NCBI GenBank assembly: GCA_900313185.1
Contig: OMQI01000085.1
Location: 1 to 7,800 of the forward strand
Direction of reading: 5' to 3'
DNA length: 7,800 nucleotides
Origin: an uncultured Rhodospirillaceae bacterium
GTDB taxonomy: Bacteria; Pseudomonadota; Alphaproteobacteria; RF32; CAG-239
Shown in pieces: positions 1 to 5,229 of the stretch. Under the pieces are notes generated by a model. The model had not been told where the DNA came from. It ran no database searches and saw only the letters and a program-made list of their open reading frames with translations. The translations under genes and the position numbers were made by a program. How positions within the stretch are numbered: the first letter of the stretch is position 1; each line of letters begins with the position of its first letter.

Positions 1-331
1 AAACGAAAGATTTATTTTTCAACGCTTATCTGATTCCGATGGTCCGTTGGGAGCAATGGGAGTTCCTTTAACAGCCGGTCGTTCAATTGCGGTAGATAAC
101 AATTATATACCCTTAGGAGCTGTTATGTGGCTTGATACATATAGTCCGGATAAAAAAGATATTACTAAAGTAGTTTTTGCTCAAGATATAGGAAGTGCCA
201 TTAAAGGTGTTGTTAGGGGGGATTATTTTTGGGGCCATGGAGAAGAAGCTTTAAAAGAAGCAGGTAGAATGAACTCTAAAGGTAAATATTACATTCTGGC
301 GCCTAAAAAAAGCGGTTTAAAGGTTAATTAA
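1..331 (+). CDS. mltA: Membrane-bound lytic murein transglycosylase A (MltA), C-terminal part
   Basis: This is the 3' end of a gene that begins before the window; codons are in phase from base 2 and the stop is TAA at 329-331. MltA-family enzymes cleave the MurNAc-GlcNAc bond of peptidoglycan in the periplasm and release 1,6-anhydromuropeptides. The visible 109 residues carry the family's C-terminal signature: a GPLGAMGVPLTAGRSIAVD stretch, then the AQDIGSAIKG motif, then RGDYFWGHGEEA and a final aromatic/basic strand. The aspartates in AQD and RGD are the conserved acidic positions of this fold; I did not decide which is the general acid. The signal peptide or lipobox, expected at the N-terminus, lies outside the window. 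The Smr gene starts on the base after the stop codon, so the two are probably co-transcribed. An AmpG-like importer of MltA products is encoded at 3876-5165. Confidence 0.9.
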   Translation, partial: NERFIFQRLSDSDGPLGAMGVPLTAGRSIAVDNNYIPLGAVMWLDTYSPDKKDITKVVFAQDIGSAIKGVVRGDYFWGHGEEALKEAGRMNSKGKYYILAPKKSGLKVN

Positions 332-874
332 ATGCCAATAAAAGAAGATGATAAAAATTATTGGCTTGATATTGTCAAAGATATTAAAAGTAATAAACCT
401 GTAAATACGGTTATTGAAAAAAAATCCCCTAAAATAGAAATAAACACTCACAGACAATTTGCCGTGATACAGGAATTTAGTAACTACTCTAAATATTTAG
501 ATGATGTAAAACCGGAAGGTATTGATAAATCAACATTAAAAAAATTCAAAAGAGAAGATTTTAAAATAGAAGCTACTCTTGATTTACACGGACTTAAGGA
601 AGACGAAGCTTTTGTAAAGGTAGATAATTTTATTCCTCAGTGCTATAATCAAGGAAAACGTTGTGTGGTTATTATTACCGGAAAAGGTCAAACCATAAGA
701 GAAAATGACGATATTTTTACTCCTAAGGGAATATTAAAAAGACAAGTGCCACAATGGCTTAATATGTCAAGATTAAGAGCAATGATATTAATATTTAAGC
801 ATCCGTCCGAAAAATTGGGAGGAAGCGGAGCTTTATATATTTTACTAAAAAGAAACAAACAACTTATAAAATAA
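332..874 (+). CDS. Smr-domain protein (MutS2 C-terminal-like, putative endonuclease)
   Basis: A 180-residue protein. The first 80 or so residues are a charged, poorly conserved leader. A single Smr domain follows, with LDLHG at residues 83-87, TGKG at 116-119 and the closing GGSGALYILLKR at 163-174. Smr domains occur at the C-terminus of MutS2 and as stand-alone proteins; several members nick DNA or cleave RNA, but the substrate of the stand-alone alphaproteobacterial type is not settled and nothing here decides it. The ATG follows the mltA stop directly (TAA then ATG), with AAAGG about 8 nt upstream inside mltA, so translation is likely coupled. The mltA-smr pairing is common in Alphaproteobacteria. 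The gene ends in a hairpin terminator shared with the convergent rho gene. Confidence 0.85.
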   Translation: MPIKEDDKNYWLDIVKDIKSNKPVNTVIEKKSPKIEINTHRQFAVIQEFSNYSKYLDDVKPEGIDKSTLKKFKREDFKIEATLDLHGLKEDEAFVKVDNFIPQCYNQGKRCVVIITGKGQTIRENDDIFTPKGILKRQVPQWLNMSRLRAMILIFKHPSEKLGGSGALYILLKRNKQLIK

Positions 875-904
875 AAAAATCTCCGTTTTTTGCGGAGATT
901 TTTT
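874..904. terminator. Bidirectional intrinsic terminator between smr and rho
   Basis: A perfect 12-bp inverted repeat has its left arm at 874-885 (AAAAAATCTCCG) and its right arm at 893-904 (CGGAGATTTTTT), with a 7-nt loop. The G/C part of the stem is flanked by A and T runs, so each strand reads as a GC-containing hairpin followed by a U tract. The two convergent genes end only 33 bp apart, and the structure fills that gap. It should terminate both smr and rho transcripts. Confidence 0.9.
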
Positions 905-907
905 ATT

Positions 908-2161
908 TTAAGAATTCATATTTTGGAAGAAATCATCATTATTTTTTGAATTTCTCAATTTATCAAGTAAAAATTCCATACCGTCTGTCATACCCATTTG
1001 CATTAAAACACGACGCAGTACCCACATTTTGGTAAGAGTTGCTTTATCAACCAATAATTCCTCTTTACGAGTACCGGAACGAGTAATATCAATAGTAGGG
1101 AATAAACGTTTATCTGTTAATTTTCTATCCAATATAATCTCTGAGTTACCAGTTCCTTTAAATTCTTCAAAAATAACTTCATCCATACGAGAACCGGTAT
1201 CTATAAGAGCTGTTGCTATAATAGTTAAAGAACCACCTTCTTCAACATTACGAGCTGCACCTAATAAACGTTTAGGACGTTGCAGAGCATTTGCATCGAC
1301 ACCACCGGTTAATACCTTACCTGATGATGGAACAACAGCATTATATGCTCTGCCTAAACGAGTTATGGAGTCTAATAAAATTACTACATCTTTTTTGTTT
1401 TCAACCAAACGTTTTGCTTTTTCAATACACATTTCAGCAACTTGAACATGGCGAGTAGCCGGCTCATCAAATGTTGATGATATAACTTCACCTTTAACCG
1501 AACGTGTCATGTCGGTAACTTCTTCCGGTCGTTCATCTATGAGTAATACCATTAAATATACTTCAGGATGATTGACTGCTATAGCGTGAGCAATATTTTG
1601 CAGCATAACTGTTTTACCGGTACGTGGAGGAGCAACAATCAAACCACGCTGACCTTTACCTTGCGGAGAAATTAAATCGATAACTCTGGTTGTATAATCC
1701 TTATCACCGCATATTATATCAAAGTTAAGTTTTTCGGTAGGATATAAAGGTGTTAAGTTATCAAAATTAACTCTCAATTTAGATTTTTCAGGATCATCGA
1801 AATTTATGGTATTTATTTTTGTTAAGGCAAAATAACGCTCATTATCTTTAGGAGCTCTTATTTCACCTTCAACACTATCTCCAGTTCTTAAACCGAATTT
1901 TTTAACTTGTGCCGGAGAAACATATATATCATCGGCACTGGCTAAGTAATTTGATTTAGAAGAACGTAAAAATCCAAAACCGTCTTGCATTACCTCAATA
2001 ACTCCGTCACCTATAATAACTTTGTCATCTTCGGCTAGTTTTTTCATAATGGCAAAAATTAAATCCTGAACACGCATTGAAGATGCGTCTTCCACACCTA
2101 AATCCTCTGCCTGAGTCAATAACTCGGTAGGAGATTTTCCTTTCAAATCTTTTAAATGCAT
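908..2161 (-). CDS. rho: Transcription termination factor Rho
   Basis: A complete 417-residue Rho, close to the 419 residues of the E. coli protein. Rho is a homohexameric RNA-dependent ATPase/translocase that releases transcripts from RNA polymerase. The N-terminal helical domain (1-45) is followed by the OB-type primary RNA-binding domain with the RNP1-like GFGFLR at 61-66. The ATPase core has Walker A APPRTGKT at 177-184, the catalytic Glu in LIDERPEE (E210), and Walker B VVILLD at 259-264 followed by SITRLGRAYN. The R-loop lies in GKVLTGGVDANAL (281-293), and the C-terminal signature RSGTRKEELL is at 361-370. The ATG at 2159-2161 is supported by AAAAGG 5 nt upstream. The gene is transcribed alone, away from the AT-rich 2162-2597 region where its promoter is visible, and it stops at the shared hairpin. 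No large N-terminal insertion, as found in some phyla, is present. Confidence 0.98.
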   Translation of the reverse strand: MHLKDLKGKSPTELLTQAEDLGVEDASSMRVQDLIFAIMKKLAEDDKVIIGDGVIEVMQDGFGFLRSSKSNYLASADDIYVSPAQVKKFGLRTGDSVEGEIRAPKDNERYFALTKINTINFDDPEKSKLRVNFDNLTPLYPTEKLNFDIICGDKDYTTRVIDLISPQGKGQRGLIVAPPRTGKTVMLQNIAHAIAVNHPEVYLMVLLIDERPEEVTDMTRSVKGEVISSTFDEPATRHVQVAEMCIEKAKRLVENKKDVVILLDSITRLGRAYNAVVPSSGKVLTGGVDANALQRPKRLLGAARNVEEGGSLTIIATALIDTGSRMDEVIFEEFKGTGNSEIILDRKLTDKRLFPTIDITRSGTRKEELLVDKATLTKMWVLRRVLMQMGMTDGMEFLLDKLRNSKNNDDFFQNMNS

Positions 2162-2219
2162 TGTAACCTTTTATTGATTGTTAATTAAGAAAACTAAACA
2201 TATAATGTTTGTTAAGAAG

Positions 2220-2248
2220 CTTATATAAAAAAACTTCCAGCTTGTCAA
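2220..2248 (-). promoter_or_regulatory. Probable sigma70-type promoter of rho
   Basis: Read on the - strand, a perfect -35 box TTGACA (2248-2243) is followed after exactly 17 nt by TATAAG (2225-2220), which is 5 of 6 to TATAAT. Transcription would start near 2213 and give a leader of about 50 nt before the rho ATG at 2161. A weak A/T-rich inverted repeat (2196-2201 with 2205-2210) lies in that leader. A DnaA-box-like 9-mer (2253-2261) sits just upstream of the -35 element. Confidence 0.65.
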
Positions 2249-2320
2249 TATTTTTTGCACAAAACTTTTTTCATTTAAATTTATTTAAAAATATTTTTTA
2301 GTGATTATATATAGCTGTCT

Positions 2321-2350
2321 AAAATGTTAATTATTTTTAATCAACATTTT
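2321..2350. repeat. Inverted repeat in the AT-rich core
   Basis: Arms at 2321-2332 (AAAATGTTAATT) and 2339-2350 (AATCAACATTTT) pair over 12 positions with one mismatch, around a 6-nt A/T loop. Each arm carries one copy of the decamer TYAACATTTT (left arm on -, right arm on +). A third copy is at 2378-2387 (+). With so few G/C pairs it is more likely a protein-binding dyad or an unwinding element than a stable RNA hairpin. Confidence 0.6.
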
Positions 2351-2377
2351 TAAAGAAAAAATAACAACAATTCGTTA

Positions 2378-2419
2378 TTAACATTTTATTAATAATTCAA
2401 TATGTTAAAAAATAGTTAA
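2378..2419. promoter_or_regulatory. Two CtrA-type TTAA-N7-TTAA motifs
   Basis: TTAA-CATTTTA-TTAA is at 2378-2392 and TTAA-AAAATAG-TTAA at 2405-2419. The second is flanked as GTTAA...TTAAC, so it fits the fuller TTAA-N7-TTAAC form on both strands. CtrA is the alphaproteobacterial cell-cycle regulator that binds such sites at the Caulobacter origin. In sequence this AT-rich a fraction of one such match is expected by chance, so two are suggestive only. Whether this organism encodes CtrA cannot be seen here. Confidence 0.3.
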
Positions 2420-2457
2420 CAAAGTATTCCACATTATTAACAAGCCTGTGATAAAAA

Positions 2458-2473
2458 TATCAACATGTTGATA
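2458..2473. repeat. 16-bp perfect palindrome with an IHF-consensus match
   Basis: TATCAACATGTTGATA is perfectly self-complementary. It matches the IHF consensus WATCAANNNNTTR on both strands (TATCAA-CATG-TTG at 2458-2470 and its mirror). Its right half, with the next base, also reads as a one-mismatch DnaA box on the - strand (2466-2474). A second, odd palindrome GATAAGTTATC overlaps its end (2470-2480). It could be an IHF or repressor site; which one is not decided by sequence. Confidence 0.5.
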
Positions 2474-2496
2474 AGTTATCTTAATTTTTTTACATT
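2468..2496 (+). promoter_or_regulatory. Possible promoter for coaE-dnaQ-ampG
   Basis: TTGATA (2468-2473, 5 of 6 to TTGACA), 17 nt, then TACATT (2491-2496, 4 of 6 to TATAAT). An alternative -10, TATACT at 2502-2507, has no good -35 at normal spacing. In a region this AT-rich such matches arise easily, so this is a weak call. The -35 overlaps the palindrome at 2458-2473. Confidence 0.3.
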
Positions 2497-2532
2497 ATGT
2501 ATATACTTTGCTAAAAATTTCAAGGTATAGAG

Positions 2533-2568
2533 TTTTATACACAATTTTATGGTTATATGTGTATAAAA
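2533..2568. repeat. Inverted pair of perfect DnaA boxes upstream of coaE
   Basis: An 11-bp perfect inverted repeat has arms TTTTATACACA (2533-2543) and TGTGTATAAAA (2558-2568) with a 14-nt spacer. Each arm contains TTATACACA, an exact match to the DnaA-box consensus TTATNCACA, facing each other. The dyad ends 29 bp before the coaE start codon, so it would be in or near the coaE leader. It lacks a G/C stem and a proper U tract for a terminator. Confidence 0.65.
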
Positions 2569-2597
2569 TTTATAACTTTTTGAATAAAGGTATAAAA

Positions 2598-3176
2598 ATG
2601 AAAATTATAGGAATTACCGGATCTATAGGGTGCGGAAAGACTTATTTAGCCGACATTATAAAAAGCATGGGATATAGTGTTTATAATCCGGATTTTTGGG
2701 TTCGTAATTTGTATAAGAAAAAAGATTTTTTATACGTTATAAAGAAATATTTTCCGACAACATTTGACGCAGATGATGTGTTTAATAAAAGAAAGCTCAG
2801 AGAAATAGTTTTTAATGATAATAAACAGCTAAAAATATTAGAAAGTATTATTCATCCGTTTTTAAAACGCAAATTAAAAAAGATAATAAATAAATTTGCG
2901 CAAAAAAATGATTTTTTATTTTTAGATGTTGCTTTATTGTTGGAAATGAAATGGGATAAATATTGTGATTATATAATAGTTGCCGATGTTGAAAAGGAAA
3001 TACAAATACAAAGAGTTATGAAAAGAGATAATATTAAAAGAGAAGATGTAGAAAAAATAATAGCCGTGCAAACAGATAATTTAATAAAGTATTCAGCGGC
3101 AGATTATATAATAAATACGGCTTTACCAGATGGTATAAATAAAATACAGATAATAAAGTTTTTACAAGAGATATAA
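2598..3176 (+). CDS. coaE: Dephospho-CoA kinase
   Basis: A 192-residue P-loop kinase that phosphorylates the ribose 3'-OH of dephospho-CoA, the last step of coenzyme A synthesis in the cytoplasm. The P-loop GSIGCGKT is at residues 8-15 with K14. The acidic substrate loop reads YNPDFWVR (29-36) and keeps D32, but the usual first Asp of DAD is Asn30. Family features follow: LHP-like IHPFLKRKL at 85-93, FLDVALLLE at 108-116, the LID arginines around VMKRDNIKREDVEKIIAVQ (140-158), and AADYIINT at 168-175. The ATG at 2598 has AAAGG 7 nt upstream and puts the P-loop at the family's usual distance from the start. An in-frame TTG at 2508 would add 30 non-homologous residues across the DnaA-box dyad and was not used. 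dnaQ follows after 2 bp, the alphaproteobacterial arrangement. Confidence 0.93.
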   Translation: MKIIGITGSIGCGKTYLADIIKSMGYSVYNPDFWVRNLYKKKDFLYVIKKYFPTTFDADDVFNKRKLREIVFNDNKQLKILESIIHPFLKRKLKKIINKFAQKNDFLFLDVALLLEMKWDKYCDYIIVADVEKEIQIQRVMKRDNIKREDVEKIIAVQTDNLIKYSAADYIINTALPDGINKIQIIKFLQEI

Positions 3177-3178
3177 TA

Positions 3179-3883
3179 ATGAGAGAAATATGCTTTGATA
3201 CCGAAACAACAGGTTTGTATGCCGATGGCGGTGACAGAATAATAGAGATAGGAGCTCTTGAATTAATTAATCACATTCCTACCGGAAAGCAATTTCACGA
3301 ATATATAAATCCTGAAAGAGAAGTTTCTCAAGATGCTATTGATGTTCATGGAATCACTAATGAATTTTTAGCGGATAAGCCAATATTTTCCGATATTGCA
3401 CAAAAATGGCTGGATTTTGTGGGTGATGATGGTATTTTAGTGGCTCATAATGCTGACTTTGATATTAAATTTATTAATATGGAACTCAAAAAATGCGGTC
3501 TTAAAACTTATGATTGGGATAGAGTTGTTGATACTTTAGCAATAGCCAGAAAGCAATTTCCGGGGGCTCATAACAGTTTGGACGCATTATGTAAACGTTT
3601 TAATATAGATAATTCGTCAAGAACGTTACACGGTGCATTGCTTGATGCTCAGCTTTTAGCTGATGTTTATTTGCAGCTTATGGGTGGTGATGAACCGAGT
3701 ATAAATTTCATAAGCGCCAAGACAGAGCATCTTAGCAGCGAAAAAAATAAAATAAATAAAGTAGATATAAAAGAAAGACATTTTTATTTATCGGAAGAAG
3801 AAAACAAAGAACATATTTCTTTTTTGGAAAATAATATAAAAGATTCTTTATGGTTGAAAGATACTGCAGATAAAAATGATTAA
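3179..3883 (+). CDS. dnaQ: DNA polymerase III epsilon subunit (3'-5' proofreading exonuclease)
   Basis: A 234-residue DEDDh exonuclease, the proofreading subunit bound to polymerase III alpha. Exo I has FDTETTGL with D7 and E9. Exo II has VAHNADFDIKF with D95 as the likely metal ligand. Exo III-epsilon has HGALLDAQLLADVY with H151 and D156. The C-terminal tail (about 170-234) is a real replicative epsilon tail and not a generic exonuclease end: RHFYLSEEENKEHISFLENNIKDSLWL resembles the E. coli alpha-binding end (VVFATDEEIAAHEARL...LW). EPSINF at 172-177 sits where the E. coli clamp-binding motif QTSMAF lies, but lacks the Gln. The ATG lies 2 bp after coaE with a weak AAGAG upstream, so coupling to coaE is likely. 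The next gene overlaps its last 8 bp. Confidence 0.95.
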   Translation: MREICFDTETTGLYADGGDRIIEIGALELINHIPTGKQFHEYINPEREVSQDAIDVHGITNEFLADKPIFSDIAQKWLDFVGDDGILVAHNADFDIKFINMELKKCGLKTYDWDRVVDTLAIARKQFPGAHNSLDALCKRFNIDNSSRTLHGALLDAQLLADVYLQLMGGDEPSINFISAKTEHLSSEKNKINKVDIKERHFYLSEEENKEHISFLENNIKDSLWLKDTADKND

Positions 3884-5165
3884 CTATTTGAAAAACATAT
3901 ATGATATTTATTTTAATAAACGTATGATAACTATGTTATTATTAGGTTTTTCAAGTGGTTTTCCTCTTCCTTTGGTATTCGGAACACTCAGTTTTTTATT
4001 AAAAGATTATGGTATTGCATATGCTTCTATAGGTGCAATATCATTAGTTAAAATACCTTATTCTTTAAAATGGTTGTGGTCACCTATTGTTGATAATATA
4101 AGAATACCTTTTTTATATAAAGTTGGCAGACGTAGATCTTGGGCTTTAATAACGCAAATTTTGTTAGGTATATCTATTTTTTTGATGTCAACGGTAAATC
4201 CGCAAGAAAATTTGTATTTAATAGCTGTTTTTGCTTTTATAACCAGTTTTTTATCGGCTACACAGGATATTATATTAGATGCCTATAGAGTAGAATCTTT
4301 TAATGACGAACCGGAAAAACTTTCTTCAGGTGTGGCAATTTTTGTCTTGGGATACAGATTAGGACTTATATTTTCCGGAGCCGGAGCCATTTATTTGGCA
4401 TCAAAAATTTCGTGGTCAAGTGTTTATATAGTAATGTCTTTTGGAGTTTTAATAGGATTGGCGGCAATAATATTTTCCAAAGAAGCAGTAAAATATGAAT
4501 ATAAAATTTTAGATTGGGATACTAAAAATATAAAACAATTCTTTAATAATTCTCTTATAAATCCTTTTGTTAATTTTATAAAAAATGAAAATTGGTTTTG
4601 GATTTTAGCGTTTATTTTTACCTACAGATTAAGTGATTCTTATTTCGGACCGATGAGTAACCCTTTTTATGATGATATGGGATTTACAAAAGAAGAAATA
4701 GCTTTCGTAACAAAAATTTATAGTATTGTAATGACTATAATAGGAGGATTATTAGGTGGTATAATAGTATTAAAATTAGGTATGCGTAAAAGCTTATTAC
4801 TATTTGGATTTACACAATGTATGACAACAATGTTGTTTTCTTTGCAAGCATACTACGGGCATAATATGCCTTTATTTATGGTAATAGTAGCTTTGGAATA
4901 TTTATCATCAGGTTTAGCCACTACGGCATTTGTTGCCTATATTTCATCACTTTGTAATAAATTATATACAGCAACTCAATATGCCTTATTATCTTCAGTT
5001 ATGAGTCTTTCCAGAGATTTATTTTCAGCAACCAGTGGAGCAGTATATGAATATATGGAAAATATCTTTCCGAGTTACGGTTGGGTAATATTTTTTATAA
5101 TATCAGGTTTAATGAGTTTGCCGAGTATATTTATTGTTTTATTTTTTATAAAAAAAGATAAATAA
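3876..5165 (+). CDS. ampG: AmpG-type muropeptide MFS transporter
   Basis: A 429-residue, very hydrophobic major-facilitator permease with about 12 predicted membrane segments. AmpG imports GlcNAc-anhydroMurNAc peptides across the inner membrane for cell-wall recycling. The N-terminal half matches E. coli AmpG closely: LLLGFSSGFPLPLVFGTL (21-38), KWLWSPIVD (65-73), GRRRSW (84-89) and SATQDIILDAYRVE (127-140). The C-terminal half has TATQYALLSS (365-374). It is shorter than the 491-residue E. coli protein, which has extra segments. The start at 3876 overlaps the dnaQ stop (ATGATTAA). No clear Shine-Dalgarno is seen, so translation probably depends on coupling; the YLKNIY residues after the start align with the E. 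coli N-terminus and support this ATG over Met17. Its substrates would be products of enzymes such as MltA, encoded at the window's left edge. Specificity inside the AmpG family is inferred. Confidence 0.87.
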   Translation: MINYLKNIYDIYFNKRMITMLLLGFSSGFPLPLVFGTLSFLLKDYGIAYASIGAISLVKIPYSLKWLWSPIVDNIRIPFLYKVGRRRSWALITQILLGISIFLMSTVNPQENLYLIAVFAFITSFLSATQDIILDAYRVESFNDEPEKLSSGVAIFVLGYRLGLIFSGAGAIYLASKISWSSVYIVMSFGVLIGLAAIIFSKEAVKYEYKILDWDTKNIKQFFNNSLINPFVNFIKNENWFWILAFIFTYRLSDSYFGPMSNPFYDDMGFTKEEIAFVTKIYSIVMTIIGGLLGGIIVLKLGMRKSLLLFGFTQCMTTMLFSLQAYYGHNMPLFMVIVALEYLSSGLATTAFVAYISSLCNKLYTATQYALLSSVMSLSRDLFSATSGAVYEYMENIFPSYGWVIFFIISGLMSLPSIFIVLFFIKKDK

Positions 5166-5168
5166 CAA

Positions 5169-5197
5169 TTGTAAAATAATAAAAAATATTTTATCAT
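5169..5197 (+). promoter_or_regulatory. Possible promoter of the pentapeptide gene-rarA run
   Basis: TTGTAA (5169-5174, 4 of 6), 17 nt, then TATCAT (5192-5197, 5 of 6), inside the 64-bp gap after ampG. The spacing is ideal, but both boxes are imperfect and the gap is AT-rich. An A/T-only inverted repeat (5172-5178 with 5187-5193) lies between them and is too weak to call a terminator, so read-through from the coaE operon is also possible. Confidence 0.35.
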
Positions 5198-5229
5198 AGC
5201 AGTGTTGCTTAAATGAGAGATTATTAGCT

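Larger units (their letters stand above)
2162..2597. other. Candidate chromosomal replication origin (oriC) in the rho-coaE divergent intergenic region
   Basis: This 436-bp non-coding stretch has about 80 G/C bases (about 18% G+C, counted by eye), falling to about 14% in 2281-2420. Matches to the DnaA-box consensus TTWTNCACA are at 2253-2261 (TTTTGCACA, +), 2535-2543 (TTATACACA, +) and 2558-2566 (TTATACACA, -). One-mismatch boxes are at 2375-2383 and 2434-2442 (TTATTAACA, +), 2425-2433 (TATTCCACA, +, abutting the previous box), 2447-2455 (-) and 2466-2474 (TTATCAACA, -). Palindromes, TTAA-N7-TTAA motifs and repeated decamers are listed separately. Known context: alphaproteobacterial origins often lie in a block with rho, hemE, coaE and dnaQ. 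The very AT-rich core would serve as the unwinding element. An ordinary divergent promoter region is the alternative; it explains the rho promoter but not the length and box density. Confidence 0.6.

Noticed and set aside
1029..1445. Open frame of 138 codons on the + strand inside rho
   Set aside because: It is antisense to the conserved Rho ATPase core and arises from its codon pattern; no start signal or recognisable domain.
2533..2568. Dyad upstream of coaE as an intrinsic terminator or riboswitch
   Set aside because: The stem is almost entirely A/T with a 14-nt spacer, without a following U tract or conserved riboswitch core; exact DnaA boxes explain it better.
2508..2597. Upstream in-frame TTG extension of coaE by 30 codons
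   Set aside because: The extension has no homology to CoaE, crosses the DnaA-box dyad and lacks a ribosome site, whereas the ATG at 2598 has AAAGG 7 nt upstream and places the P-loop correctly.
5172..5193. Inverted repeat after ampG as a terminator
   Set aside because: It is a 7-bp A/T-only stem with no G/C pairs, expected by chance in this composition.
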